Origin: Loxodes magnus
Taxonomy: Eukaryota > Ciliophora > Karyorelictea > Loxodida > Loxodidae
Direction of reading: 5' to 3'
Assembly (NCBI GenBank): GCA_946699065.1
Contig: CAMPDV010000039.1
Location: 682,001-746,000 of the forward strand
Length of the DNA stretch: 64,000 bases
The translations under genes were made by a program, and so were the position numbers. The notes under the pieces were generated by a model. That model did not search any database. It was given only the letters and a program-made list of their open reading frames with translations, and was not told where the DNA came from. The stretch's first letter is position 1. Each line of letters begins with the position of its first letter. Below, piece by piece: positions 38,762-52,773 of the stretch.

Positions 38762-41700
38762 TCAATTTTTTTTCCATGTTCTATTTTTATAGCTTGAGGA
38801 ACTAGTCGAGTATAACTTTATTGGTAAAGGTCCGATAGTAACTCTTCCTTCTCGCTTTTTTTCTTCCTTTTTATTTTTGTTCTAATTTTCAGGGTTTTCT
38901 TATGTTTCTTAGATTGTTTAATTCTAAATTTCCTTTTCTTGATTTTCTTCTTACCTTCTTTTCTACGGTAATTATATCTCTTCTTGCTATGCTTTCTAGG
39001 TAACATCTGTAGTTTATTATTTATTTTAAATCTCATTTTCAGGTAAAATCTAACCACTACTTTGCTAATTTTCATCTGGTCTAATTTCACTTTAATCATT
39101 AGATTCTTTCTCCTTTACTTCTTTATTTTAGATTTATCATTAAACTAGCTCATTGATCATAGTAATCTAATTATCTCTACCTTGTAAGCTGACAAAATTA
39201 GGCTATTATTATTGCTTCTGCTTCTCTGATTCTTATAGCTTTTAATCAGGATTTTATAGCTCAATACTTCGCTTTTCCTTTTCATATACATTTATTTAAC
39301 TAGAATCTTCTACAAATTACTGAGTATTTTGCTCTTATAAGTTAATATCTGGCGCTTAAATATCCTATTTCTCGCTTTATACAGGTAAATTTGCTGCCTA
39401 CTAGCAACCATTAGATGGCTTATCCCATTTACTTTCGTAACTATACTCAGGAATGCTTTAATTACTTTCAACTAGAGAAAACTAAAGAAATCTGAGAGCA
39501 AGATTATCTTAACATTGTTTAGCTAATTCCTTTATAATTAGACTATGCTCTTCACTTTAAAGCTGCTTCAATTATTATTCCATTTCTTAGTAGAAATGCT
39601 TTGTAGAAGGGAGCTAATCAATTATTCTTCATAATACTCTTAGAGCATTAGCTGGATTTTGACTTATTAGTATGTCACGCAGCATCTAGAGGGAATCATT
39701 CTAGGTTTATTCTATTTGTGCTTTGAACATTTAGTAATTAACCCCTATAAACCCTGGAGTGTTTAGGCAGTCCTAATTAAATTTCTATTCGTTCTCTCAC
39801 TCTTTAACTAAATTGCCATAGCATTATAGAAACACTCCCACACTCAGAGATTCCTTCTCTGTTATGCATTATAAACTTTGGCACATTTTGAATACAAGAC
39901 TCTATAAAATAGGCCAAGTAGGAAAGTTAATTATATGAGATTCTTACATCAGAGTAATAAAGCGAAACACGTAGAGGCAGTCATGTAAAGAGAGGAAAAT
40001 TCGAGGGATAAAGCAAAGCTGTATAGATTAACTTACTTGAATAATGTTTTATATATTAGATTAGCTTTACACCAACAGCTGCTATCCTAAGAACTACATT
40101 ATTACTTCTATTCGCTTCTGCTACTCAGCATCTTCAGCTTAGAGTTCTTCGATAACTTTTTAGATCTTTTTGCTTTACTTTTCATTACTATCCAATTCCT
40201 TTTAAAGCTTCTCTATTTCCTTTTAATATATCCAGCTAGCTGAACTTATATCATATAAATTAAAGCTTCAGAACAGAATGTAAAAGTTATCGATATACTA
40301 TAAATCAGTGCTATCTAATAGATATATTTAGTCCTTTAGTCACTGTAAGTTTACACAAATGTCTGGTAGAACTGGACGTAAAATGGTTCATATTAAAGCA
40401 GGTTTCATACCTAAACTTCATAAATAGGTTAGTGAATTTTCTCCCTTAAATAAGCGCTTATACGATTCATAGCTTGATAGTTAAAATATCTGAATAAAAA
40501 TCTAAATCACTTCCTTTAAAAGATCTGAAAACTAGTTAAGTTGATGTAATAGATTTCCATGTACTGCATTAGGCTTTAGTTCATAAGTAATATAGTTAAC
40601 TCTTGTCCCTAATAGTACGAAAATGTTAGAATCATGTATTGCATTTAATAAAGCTCTTAGAGATCTTTTGGAGTTTTTATATGTGCGAATTAGTCCCAAA
40701 GTTTATAGCTTTAGAACATTACCTCCTGACATGCTTTTTAGCTAGTATAAGCTAAATTGATCCTCATTTATACCCCAGCCTGACATTTATTACAAGATGC
40801 TTTTTAGAATCATCACATCAACAAAATCATTCTCAACTAACTTCTTAGTAATAAATCTGACTATCCCTGTCAAATCAGAGGTGTAATACTTCTTATAAAA
40901 TAATCCCACAAATGTATTCAAGTTACTAAACCAAGGTTATATAGCACCATCCTTTAGTTTGAGTTCCTATTCTTCGCTCAAGCACTTAAAGATATAGAAT
41001 TAAACAGCGTCACATACGAACTAGTTAATAAGGAAAAAGGAATTTAAAATGTTCTAGATCTGGCTTTCTGAGGTCTTTACAACCTCCATTATCTCTTTTA
41101 TCAGTAGAAGAGGATTTGAGTTCGAAAATTTTATTAAAAGCCTCCCTTCTATTTTTGTTTTAACCTTAGAAGTACCTTTTATTCACTCCTTAACTTACTT
41201 TAAAGTCTGTACTTTTTATACTTAAAGATGGGGATTTTGATCGTAACTCTAAAGTCAGTTACTATAGTAATTAAACCTTTCTTGAACATCTAGTTTTTTA
41301 AAGAACTTTCAGAGAACGCAACCTATATTTGTAGGCATTAAAGAAAGATTGTTTAGTAAGATCTGCGTAAACTTCTAGCCAAATTAAGTTTTATCTGAGA
41401 CATACTCGAGAACCTTGCATAATTTGGAGAATATTAGACTGCTTTTGTAGAATCCTATACCTACAATCTCTATCAAAAAATAAATGCAATTTATTCTGTC
41501 GTTCCACATTCTGCAAATAGCTTCGCTTTCCACTTATTTACGATCTTTATAGTAAATCTTTTGGATATGCGGAAGTTGGATGTATATAGGATTTATTAAG
41601 TGGTCTATTTACTCCATAGCTGATTATATTAATTCTTCATTAGTCAAACTGTCTAGTTAGCACTCTTCATTGAGCATATCATAAATGAATTTTGCTAGAA

Positions 41701-42664
41701 TTCAGTTCTGCTATTTTATAACTAAGCTTAGTATTTACAGCTTTTGGTTATGAACCTAGATCTCTTTAAAAGCGCTTATTTCCTTGTCTAAAATCTAACT
41801 ATTTTCAAGGTACTTATCTGGATTAGCTTTCTCTTGCTGAAGATTCTCATACATCAATTAAATGTTTGCAGCTTTTGCTATTAGATTTTCTTAAATTTCT
41901 TGCTGCTTTTCTTTCGAAGGAAATAAATAAGACCAGAAGCTTTCGATGGTTAACACTTCAGACTAAATTAGATTTAAGCTAATTTATATGAGCTACTCAG
42001 GAGTTTTCTTGTTGTGGTATTACTAGAACTAGCTACAAATTACTTAGGAGAAGGTTTCTTTTGAGAATAGCTAAAAGCAGCTTTGTTGGATGTCTTAAGG
42101 AAGAGAAAAGTTTTATTGAAGGTTGATTAATAATGAAAGAACTTTGGATGGTTCCAAATCATATTGGCCTATCTATTCAGCTATTTACAAGTCGTTTTAT
42201 TCAATAAAGTGCTGAAGAACGTAAGCTTATTCTCAGATCTAGCATTAATTTTCCTCTACTATATCCTTCTACTCACTTTTAACCTTTTTATAAGGTGTCT
42301 AGCTAATACTTAAGGACAAGCTATCTAACAGATTATCGTCTAACGACTACTGAAGGACTTGCTTAGTAACAATTTATTTCTTAATCAGTGAATCGACAAT
42401 CTAAATATATCTTTCTTTCTAAGGCTGGTCATAATTTTAGTACTACACTCCTAACAATCACAAGATATCTGCCATAGTTTAATCGTTCAATTTCAAAGCC
42501 TCTATAAACTTAATAGCCTTTCCAGAGTTCATATTCCCTTATAAATAAGCTTCGAGAACCTCAATGATGAAATGTTTTTTCTCATCCCTGTATTTCACCT
42601 TGAAGGTTTAGTTCTGCTAGGAGACTTTTTCAATGATTTAGTTTTTGCTTATTCATTATGCCAT
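38762..42664 (-). CDS. THOC2: THO complex subunit 2 (THOC2) homologue
   Basis: A single 1300-codon frame ending in TGA, with no intron needed. The middle matches the THOC2 core. The segment ENDFVDVMILKSILQQMSG (about residues 600-620) has the family pattern of a helix followed by Q-x-M-(A/S)-G. LKSMSGGNVLKLQ follows, then an LLNAIHDSN region and a block with RPVLPD. FWSFNLYDI is near 796. A coiled coil precedes the block PRIFLSLHDCLYVFRFI. The C-terminal 250 residues are rich in Q, E, K and N, like the charged tail of animal THOC2. The protein scaffolds the THO part of TREX, which couples transcription to mRNA export in the nucleus. Trp is both TGG and TGA. The start ATG at 42664 is the first in this frame; a slightly later start is possible. 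Confidence 0.87.
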
Positions 42665-43379
42665 GGTATGTTGTATTGCCTTTAGAATTTAAATTTAAAC
42701 TTAAAATTCATATTCAAGTATTTTCACCTCAGAATGCCTTTTCATAACCAAGTTAATTACATTAGAATTTTAAAGCTTTATATCCTTTATGAAAGGTCAA
42801 AGCGTGCTAATTGAGAGAGTTTTTAACTAGGATGATTAAATAATAGTATAGGTATCTAGGTATTAGAAATAAGACTATAATGATAAAAGCTTTTGGATAT
42901 AAGCTAAAGACATAAGAAGGAATAAGTTTTAAGTATTCAAATGTATATAAAAGGTAATCTAATTAATATCGTTAAAGCAAACAATTTAGAACAGAAATAA
43001 AAGACACATTCTAACTAAATCTAATCTAAGTTAAATTATATAAGCAGTTCACTTATAGCTAAGACATTTCATTAGATATGAAAAATAAATAAAGCAAAGT
43101 TAATATCAGCCAATTGAGCTAGTCTAATATATTAAAGCTTTAATTTAATATTAAGGGATATGAAGTATTGGAAGCATATATCTGAGAGTTTGGATTTATA
43201 AGTTAGAATATTAACAAGGAAAAAGATAGATATCATGGCAATTAATTTTGATATTACAGATGGCAATTGGTACCAGAACTAAGTTTAGAAAGATCTGATT
43301 TAAAAAGATAAAAGAAGTAAATGGATTGTAATATGAAAATGGTGAGATGATGGCTATAAAGTAATATTAAAATAGAAAG
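42665..43379. other. AT-rich spacer upstream of THOC2
   Basis: It should contain the THOC2 promoter. No motif or gene is recognised. Confidence 0.45.
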
Positions 43380-46164
43380 AAACTATATTTGAGAATTTTA
43401 AAGTAGAAATTGCTTTTTGAAATCGATAGAAGGAAAATTAAAGGAATTAAAACATCTAAAGGATAATTCATACTGTTATTAGATTTAAAGCATTAGTATG
43501 GTTATATAATTTATATATAAATCGAAGAAAAAGAGGGAAAATCTTTGATATATTGATAGGAGTATTAAAGTTAATTTTAAACAATTGAGATATACCAAGA
43601 GGTATAAGAAGTATTTTATCATCGTATATGAAATCTAGGTAAAGCTATATCTAATATATCGTACATTTTAGATACCTTACATTTAAGTTTTGAAGTGATT
43701 ACAGAGCTAATATATAATTAATGAATCTTAATTGTAGATTATAAATTTTAAGAGACTGGAGGACAGAATTAATTGTATGATAGCGAATAAATTTTTTAGT
43801 AAGAAAAGCAGGGAATCAAATAAAGGTAAAACTACCTTAATAAATATAATTTAAGCCATTTGATTCAAGATATTACCTCCTTTTCAGTTGTCATTATAAT
43901 TAGAATCAGCTTTATTCTGAGATTCTATTTAAGAGTAAACTCCCAAAAAAGTGCAAATATTCTATAAATAAAGTTCAAGTTGGCTTCAAAAAAGGAAATT
44001 AGTTAATTCATTATAAAAGTAAGTTGAATACACTCTGAGAGGTCCTGCTATAATATGTAATAATGATGAAAAGATATTAAATTTAAGTGTTTAGAGAGGA
44101 TAAAAAAAGGGATTTATATTTAAGGTGGAAACTCTTAAGCAATATAAATTAAGAATTTCCTAGGTAAATATGTATTTTGGAGTATACTTAACTATACCAT
44201 GCTAAATATACCTGACAAACTATATTAAGATTAAGATGATAAGTATTTAAAAGCTATAAGGAACTAAGGAAAATAATATAAAAGCTATACATAATTTATC
44301 TAAGATCTGCATGTATATATATTATAAGCATGCTATGCTAGCAAATAATTTAAATACAAGCTTCTGAAAATTAAGGTAATTAATAATAATAGTAAGCTAT
44401 TTCAAATATGATTAATAGAGTGATGAAGAGCATTTAAAGATAAAATAAGAAAATTGAACTTAATTTTATTAGCATGCTGAATAAGGCTTTAAGTTAAGTA
44501 ATTAGCCAATTTATATAAAAGAAATTGCTATATTGATGACTAAATTGAATTATGAGTTTCAATAACAGAGAGTTTGCTAATAAACACATATTTGGATTTT
44601 CTAAGTATTTTAGTTAAAGATAGCAAGAATAATATATTTAAAAGAATATGAAAGTTTGAATAGTTATATGATGAAAAGCATGGTTTCTTTCTTAACTTAC
44701 ACTTCCAAGCAAAGCTTTATTTCATACAAATGTTTTAGAATACAAACTTTAGCATCAGTATCTAAAAATTACAAAAAGAGATAACTCAATATCTTCATAA
44801 AATATTGCAGCTTACACAAGATGAATTCCAACAAGCTAAATAAAATCCTAAAGTTTCAAATCTATTTAGTACAATTACTAGAACTATCCATCCTCCTTTA
44901 ATTATAACTTCACTTTCCCTCTAACTTAATTTTATCCAAAATTATTATTATTTTAAAGCTAATAATTACTAAGATAGAAGCCTTCTAGAAGTATATTCCC
45001 TATACTTAATCCTAATTAAAAGGTTTATTTTATATTAGTATACTAAATCTAATATTTTGTTCCTAATTAGCCTTCTAAATCTTCTAGAAGCATAGATATT
45101 GATCATATATTGAAAAGAGTGAAAGATTTTATAACTAGAATGCTAATATTAGTGCATATCCTTCAGATATGTGTAAGCTATTTATGCTAGGTAAGATATT
45201 AAAATACATACTACTAGCTGGTATTTACACTTAAATAGCTAACGGAGATTATATAAATTAGCTATTCTGGCTATTTCACTAATTTTAAAAAGAAAGACAT
45301 TCAGAATGTCAAGAGAGCAGCTAATTAGAAAGATCTTTAAGATAATATTTAGTTAAAGACTCATTGGTCAGAGCATTATCGATTAGCAAAGAAGCTTAAT
45401 ATTTTAAATTAAAGGTAACGATTCTAAAGAAGAACTAGTAATCAATACTTAAGTACCTTTTCTAATCTACTTTAGCAAAAAATAAGTTTTAAGGAGCTAA
45501 TAAGTGGATAAATGAATAGAGAATATATTAAACTAATATGAAATTGGATAAAAATACCTATTTGAAAAAGTTTAAACCTATTTATCAAGTCAGTTTTTTG
45601 CTGAATATTTTTAGAAGTAGCAATTACATTAAAAAAGATATTTGAACAGAAATATATTATAGAGCTTTAGTGAATTTAGCTCCACAATGGTTCTAAGAAG
45701 AATATAAATTAGGAAGTTAAATGACTAATAAATAAGAAATCCTGTTTATATGAAATGAAGACTGCATTCCAGAATATTTATTTATGCAAAGCTATTAAAA
45801 AGGCTTCTAAAGCTGCAATCAATAAGTCAATATAAATTAGTAGATATTCCTTACTTTATTAGATTAGTTTTATATTATTTCAATTCATTTTTAATTAATA
45901 AGAGCAACTATCTTTAATATCTTTCCTTCTTATTATGAAAGTATAAGAAGAGACTAAAGGTAATTAGGTTTCTATTTTTAACAAGTTGCTAAGTTTTTGT
46001 TCAAAGACAAAGCTAAGTTTTGCTTTAATTATGAGGAAAAAGATTTGAATGATTTAATAACTAACCAGTAAATTATCAGAGAGTCAATAGATAATGACAA
46101 CTAAACTTTCAATTTATCATCTGAATAATCCACTATTTTCTACTAACTAAATTGGATTACTTGA
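43380..46164 (+). pseudogene. Possible degenerate large GTPase-like gene
   Basis: Plus-strand frames read as protein over this span. The first part (about 43,400-44,030) has a worn P-loop-like segment (NLGKAIS instead of GxxxxGKS). Then comes SFEVITE, then ILIVDYKFQETGG where a switch II DxAG/DTAG is expected, then a hydrophobic strand. This order resembles a family of ciliate P-loop GTPases, but the key Ser/Thr after GK and the Asp of DxxG are replaced. Two mini-introns, 44376-44392 (17 nt) and 45023-45038 (16 nt), would join later parts in frame up to a TGA at 46162. One further frame change near 44,030 is unexplained. It may be a decayed copy or a chance reading, since AT-rich DNA without TAA/TAG stops easily looks coding. 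Confidence 0.33.
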
Positions 46165-46517
46165 TAAAATATATTTTCCTATAGCATATTAAAGTAAGGT
46201 AGATATAGACTTACCTCTTTACCTTCTATCAATTCTTGCATTTTGTTCCATTTTCATCTTTTCATCTAGTTATACCAACAAACATCAGTCAGTTTAAAAG
46301 CTAAAATAATTTGATTATTTATTGTAGTTTTAAAAGGTACTACTTCAGTATATTTTAAATAAGCTTATGTTTTAGGGTAAATAAAACTGCTTAAACTTCG
46401 TAAATTAATCTCATAAATTAGGGATAAAATAAATTGGTTTAATCACTCAATTAAGGATAAAAATTAAGGGTTTTAAAGGAAAATTTAAATTAGGGATAAT
46501 AATAAAAAGCACTAAGA

Positions 46518-47645
46518 ATGGACTCTAATAAGCTTGAAGAGAGATAGAGGACTAAACAAAAAACCAAAGGTTAGTAAAAGGCACTTTGGACTCAAATAGT
46601 GTCTAAGTGTTGGGGGGTATTAAAAGAGTAAGATATAGAAAATATTCAAAGGTAGTTTAGACTTGGAAAGGCTCTTCAGGATTTCAGCGAATAGTTAAAA
46701 GTGAAATCTAAGAAAAAATGCTGCGACTTAAACTTAAACATGTTTCTGATCCCTAATATAATATCAGGGAACAAGAACCTATTCACTTTGTTCTTATAAT
46801 CACTTCAAAAATTCTTATTTAAAGAGTAAATAGCACTACCAATTAATATCTCTATATCTGCTGAAGAATTCTCAAAGAATACAGAACTAGTTCTACTTCA
46901 GTTTTTCATAGAGAAGAAAATTACTGACTTATGGACTCAGCAAAAGATTGAATCATTCATTTAACTTTCAAAATAGTTTAATAAAAAGAGACTGAGCAAA
47001 GACTAAATTTTGCTAATTTAAGATCTTGAAATTAGAAATTTGTTGGTCATGATTGTAGCCCTTGGAGGGAAGGTAACCAAGTCAGACTTCGAAGTTTAGA
47101 ATAGAAAAATGACTTTTCAAGTTTATTTGAAGTTCTAAAAAGTAGAGGAAACCGTAGACTGGAATGTTAACTTTATTAAGATTCTTCCAAAGGTAAGATT
47201 TTAATTTCAGTCAACCTTAAAGGTTATAACTGAGGAAGATTATAGCTAATCAGAAACTTAATGCTCAGATCTTAACAGTTTAGATTCTTCTGTTCATGGT
47301 CCTCCTGTACAATTCGAGAACTTTATAAAATCTCCTGGTCAGCTTCTTGAATAATCTTACTAGTAAATTTTTAATTTTAGAAAGGCTTTAAATTCAAAAT
47401 TCATCGAAGAGAATAAATTAACTTAGAAGCATAAAAAAGGAAAGCGAAAAACTTATGGATTTGACCATAGCTGTGAATAGGAAAGCATTGAGGAAAAATT
47501 AAGAGAAAGCTAATCAGAAGAAACTATATCTATGAGATAACTTAGAAAGAATAAAAGAAAGGAGAAAACATGTTAAGGTCAGGTAATTAAAAAAGAAAGA
47601 TCTAAAATCGATAAAAATGGTAATTAAAAGTGCTTGTAACATTGA
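46518..47645 (+). CDS. Hypothetical basic protein
   Basis: A 375-codon frame from ATG to TGA, distinctly less AT-rich than its flanks. It has no in-frame TGA before the stop; the Trp codons are all TGG. The first part is rich in K, Q and R. The middle is a mixed alpha/beta-like stretch with Cys pairs and ITEEDYS. A short acidic/Ser segment with PPVQFENF follows. The end is very basic (KHKKGKRK, LRKNKRKEK) and could serve as a nuclear localisation signal. I recognise no family. Codon mix and amino-acid balance argue that it is real; other frames here are worse. Start: first ATG in the frame, with no in-frame alternative close by. Confidence 0.6.
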
Positions 47646-50600
47646 ATCTTTGATTAAACATGTTTATTTACCTCTTTTTATTATTGAGATTACATATAAT
47701 GTAAATCTAAAGACGATTATTATATACAAACTACCCTGTTATCTTCTAAGATATATTATCAATGTTTTCATATCTTTAAATTTGAATTTTCTTTATGGAT
47801 ATACAAAGGGTATTATGAATAATACTTTTTACTATATTGATTAGTTATTATAGCCTTAGATAAAGCATTTAATAACTGTTATATCTTTTGACTCTATTTC
47901 ACCTACTAAAATTTCTTTCTTTTGGTTCTTCTTTACATAAGTTATTGATAAGATCTAAATAAATTTACTCTTACTCTCTTAATGTATGCTTAAAATTAAT
48001 TATATAGGTTGTAATTTATTAGTTCTTAGTTATAAAACCTTCTTCGCTCTTTTCATCATACACTTTTAATTTTACAACTCAAGTCTGATTTATTAATCTG
48101 AACTAAACTATTTTTGTTATCTTTAGTGTATATCTCTCTTTCTTTAAATACCATTATCCGCCTAATGTCCTAACTTAATAATCTCCTTATAGCCAACATT
48201 TCAAAATCCTAATATCTTTTGGAATTAGTAAGGCTGTATTACTAGGATACAACTAAATGGTTATATAAATGTTCTGATATAATTTATAATTAAATTAGCA
48301 ATTATTTTGTAAAGCAATCTTATAGAAGCTTTAGGCATAAAATAATAGAGGGATATCAATAAAAACTAGCTGCTATTCTCCATTTAATCTTAAAATAAAG
48401 ACTTTAAATTACTTTACTATACCCTAGTCTTTAAATCAGACTTCCTTGTGATTAACTTCTGATATAATTTGGATAACTTTATATTATGGAATTTGTAATC
48501 AAACAAGAAATTTTATCTTTTAGACAAATAGAAAAACGACTTAATATGAAATTGGCAGCAAGCTCTTTAAAATTTATGATGTTGGGTAGTTGATAAAAAA
48601 GATGAAATAACCTTATCTAAGCCACTAAGTGAAAGTCTTTAAAGACTATTTAATTATCTTATCTTGATGAAATAAAGCCTCTTGAAATATAAAATCTAGC
48701 AAATTTACCTAAATAAGTTCCTTTGCATTTTGATTTTAGTTATTAGTCTGTTAGGATTATTTTCTTATACTAAGGTTGACTCTTAGAGTCTTTAGACTCA
48801 TTTATATTCTTTTATTCATATTAAACTACACTCAGAACTTTATTTTCACTTGATGCTTCAAATTATTTTAAGAATCAGAACTTTATGAATCTCATAGCTG
48901 TTCTAAATATTAAGATACTACTATAATTAGGAGAATCAATTCTAAGACCCACACTATTTTAGAATATAGAAGCTTAGAGTTACGAAGGAATAATTAGAAA
49001 GATAGGCTTTTAAAGCAAAAGAGTTCCAAGACTCAAATGATATAAATCACATACAAGTTTAATATACTAAATTTCCTTGCTTCAAAAGTGATAATGTAAA
49101 TATATTAAAAACTATGAGTGGAAAGCAAATAATTTTGAACTTATAGTGCAAGAGATTTTATATAAAGCATCAATTATAATCTTAACAATAATCTGGATGA
49201 AGCTTTTACTCTTACTTCAGTGCTAATAGAATACTTCTAATATCTGATTAAGCAAAGTTATGCAAAAGTTATTAAATAAGCATTTATTTAGTAAGCATTT
49301 AAGGCAGTCTTTAAAGTATCTGCCACTAAAGGGGAAAAATAAAATTGGAATCAGAATTACTAGAAATTAACTAAATGAGAGTCATCAAATCCTAGCTAAC
49401 TAAGTAATTTTATTGCATCCAAAATTAAAACTCAAATTTATAGGTACAAATAAGTCTAAAAGAATCATCAAATAGTGAATTCTGAAATTCGATAAGTATT
49501 TAAAAATACCTTGCTAGTTATAAGAGAGGATGATAAAATGCCTTTCTAAATAACTAAAAAGGGAAAATTAATAAATAAAATACTATTTTAAACTATCTAA
49601 GCCTACACCATTAGAAGATAAAATAACCAACTAAAAACAGTTTAGTATATTTGATAATGACATCAGAATATAGGAGCTAGGTATGGATATAAAGAGTATA
49701 TATTCATTATTCTTGCCTATATTTGTTTGATTATAAAAAAGAATTCTTAGCACTAAATAGCATTCTGATTATATTATATGCAGATGCTTCTTTAGTATAC
49801 TGGCTTTCTTCCTATGCCTATACTTTTTGTATATAATAAAGAGAACTAGAATACGAAATAGTTTCATACTACAATAGGCAAGATTTTAGTGATTTTACTA
49901 AATTAAGGGAAATAGCAATAAGAAGCTTATCTAAAAAATGGGCAGTTTATGTATTTTGAGATAAACCTTTATATTGAAGAAGTTAATATGAAAGGCATTT
50001 GATCAACAACAGTGGCTAGTTGATTGTAAATATTATCATAAATATTCTCCAGGTCTGAAATGCTAAAATAAGGGCAGTCAGGTGATTTTAAGTAAAATAA
50101 ATGTGAGATTTAGTAAAGGAATCATTGCTTTAAGTTATTTCATTAAGTACACTCTTTAATATAATAACAAAAAGCTAAGAAATGATAATATGATAGATAA
50201 TAAACTAACTATAGAAGTATAAAGCAAAAGCATAATTATATATATAAAGGAAAATAAATTTATAAGGAGAGCAAGCAATAAATAATTGATTTATTAACTC
50301 TATCTTAGAATTAAAGGACACTATTAAATTTTTGCTATTGTAAGATAAAATCATATGAACTGCTATATGTATAATATGAGTTAAACAAATCTAAATAAAC
50401 TGGAGATATAAATAGAATATTATTAAAGTGAGTGACATCCAAAGCTATCTATTCTGAAAGTGTTTCTTAAATAGTAAAATAAAAAATTGGTGACCAACTA
50501 AATTGAACAAGTTAAGAAATAAAGTTGTCTTTAAATAAAAAGAGACTATCATAGCTGATCATTATTGCATCTAAGGAAATTATAAGGCTAGAAAGTTAAT

Positions 50601-51732
50601 CCACTACTATTAGTTTAATATCTGAGCTCAGTTGATTATTTTAGTAACTGATTGTATCATATTATTGAGATATCTATCTCAATTCCAACTAATCCTTTAT
50701 AGCTAAGTTTAAATATACTCTTAATATACTAAGTAAGTTTATACTCTTCCAAAAGAGTGAATTTTTAGAATTAATTAAGTGATACAAAATAAAAAAATTA
50801 ATGAGAAGAAAAAGAAACTAAATGTAGTTCATTTAGTAATATATAAGCATAAGGTTGGGCAGTTCAACTAAGTTATTTTGCTTTATAATAATTAATGAAG
50901 GATTTCTAACTTCATTTTATAATTGATTGAGCTATAAAAGAAGATTTAAATAAGGTAGATATTTCATTTCCTATATAGGATAAAATAGATAACTGAAATA
51001 TAAGAAAGCCTTGAAATTTATTAAGAGTAAAATGATCCAAATATGTGCTATAAGCATCTATTTAGGTAATAATTTAACTAAAAGTAGTCGAAAATAGAAT
51101 TAAAAGAAATAATATGAAAGACTAATTAAATTGCTTTAATAATCAGATATAAAGCTATAAAACCTACTATTTATAAATATCTCAGTCTAAAAGACCATCA
51201 TTATCAAAAATTACAAGATAAAGATAAATAAGTATATTATGTTTGTTGGGTCATCCAAATTATATTAGAGACAGTTTCTGAAATTGCTTTTATAATTTTT
51301 AAAGCAGGAAATCATTTTTTTTGTCTGTCTGATTGTAAAAATTTAATCTGAAATTAAGAATTTAACTAATAGACTTTTACAAAAAACAAGCTCTAATTTA
51401 CACAAGATCTAAAGGCTTTATTTATCATGGTTCTAAATGAAATAAAATTCGAAAAAAATAAAGTAAAAGGTAAGGTAATATTTACTTGTCTTTAATTAAC
51501 AAAATAAAAGATATCTCATATACAAAAAACATCCAAGAACAGCTACTTATTTCCAAATCTTACTTATATTCTATCCCCATTTTATATTATTTCATTAACC
51601 ATAACTAGATTTAGGATAGTTAAAAGCCTATTAATACATAGTAGAGTGGTTTGAATTGAATGAGATATAATTTTAATTAGATTTTAATTTATTAATATAA
51701 TTATTAAAATTTACAATATTTAGAAAGTTTCC
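47646..51732. other. AT-rich region with an unassigned TGA-poor plus-strand frame
   Basis: A plus-strand frame is open for long runs between about 48,830 and a TGA at 50000-50002, and another around 47,890-48,830. They read as N/Q/K/I-rich protein with occasional Trp. No family motif is visible, and chance frames of this length are expected in such DNA. A gene is possible but not supported. The rest of the span shows nothing. Confidence 0.25.
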
Positions 51733-52773
51733 TCAAAATATTTCCCATAAGACTATATTAATTACTTACGTTGTTTCTACTTGGGTGACAGTGAGCTTGG
51801 AAGCGTCAATTTGAGTGTTACGTACAAATCTCCAAATTCAGAAGGCGTTTTATGCTTAGGCATTCCTTCGTTTGCTATCTTTATCACGTCTCCATGCTAG
51901 CTCACTTTTTCTCTTGCGACTTTTACTTTATGACCATCTAAATGAGTAAGCTCCTTTTAAAAACCAAGTAGAGCTTCTCTTAAATCAATGTTCAAGTTCG
52001 TATGTAAGTCATCATCTTTCCTGGTCATATTATCATGTGGCATAGTCTTTACTATAAAAATGTAATTTTGAGCTATATCATCCAGAGATTCGTCAGATTA
52101 TTCTTTAAGCACTATTTCATATCCTTCAGGCATTCCCTTCTCGACAAGAAATTCATTTTCATCATATCCTCATTGCAGTTTTTATCCTTTGCAAGTTTTG
52201 CATGTACTTTTAACATATCTACCCTTACCTTCGCATTCTGGACAAGTATCCATTGCCTGAGTATAAAACCCTGGCATAACTTGTCTTCTAGTAAAGATAG
52301 TACCTTTTCCCTAGCAGTTTTAGCATAGATAGATGTCTTTAGGAGATTAAGCTCCTGAGCCTCTACAGTTAGGGCAAAACATGAGCTTTTTCATGCTGAA
52401 CTTAAAAATCTTTGAAGAGTATAGATCTTCAAGATTTACCCACAGGTACATTTTTAAATCAGGCTTGGCTTGTCTCTAGAAGTGCCTATATAAAATATTA
52501 CTATTCGATCTTATTGAAATCAGGTCCATATATATCGTATTTCCTTCTTGTATCGCTGTTCTAAAGGACATCATAAGCTTAATTAAGTTCTAAAAATTTC
52601 TACCTAGCTGCTTCATCTCCAGGATGCAGATCAGGGTGATACTTTCTGGACAACTTCCTGAAAGATTTACGTATCTAGTCAGACGTAGCGTTTCGAGGAA
52701 TGTCCAGGATTTCATAATAGTCTTGCTAGCAAAGACAGGCAAGTAATAAAGAGAACAGCAATAGCCAAGTCAT
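51733..52773 (-). CDS. ER-type DnaJ (Hsp40) co-chaperone
   Basis: Three exons join over introns of 16 and 17 nt to give 335 codons ending in TGA. Residues 1-16 form a signal peptide (MTWLLLFSLLLACLC). The J domain follows (about 18-83) with HPD at 46-48. The middle has four CxxCxGxG-type zinc motifs: CPNCRGSG, CQNCQGKG, CPECEGKG and the degenerate CKTCKGQK. The C-terminal substrate-binding domain has DDDLHTNLNIDLREALLGF and the GEVIKI-like VIKIANEGMP. J domain, zinc region and signal peptide together match ER DnaJ proteins of the ERdj3/Scj1 type, which stimulate the ATPase of BiP. The last intron restores the expected short end (SPKQKQLLWEIF). No HDEL-type signal is present. One Trp after the zinc region (LQW) is TGA. 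Confidence 0.92.
51753..51769 (-). other. 17-nt mini-intron near the 3' end of DnaJ gene
   Basis: GTAAGTAATTAATATAG on the minus strand. Without it no TGA appears for over 80 codons. With it the protein ends six codons later in a family-like C-terminus. Confidence 0.82.
52486..52501 (-). other. 16-nt mini-intron in DnaJ gene
   Basis: GTAATATTTTATATAG on the minus strand, just after the J domain. Its removal restores the frame into the zinc-finger region. Confidence 0.9.

Noticed and set aside
38818-39099. 93-codon very basic minus-strand ORF
   Set aside because: It is a shifted frame of the THOC2 C-terminal E/Q/K-rich tail, which is continuous with the THOC2 core in another frame.
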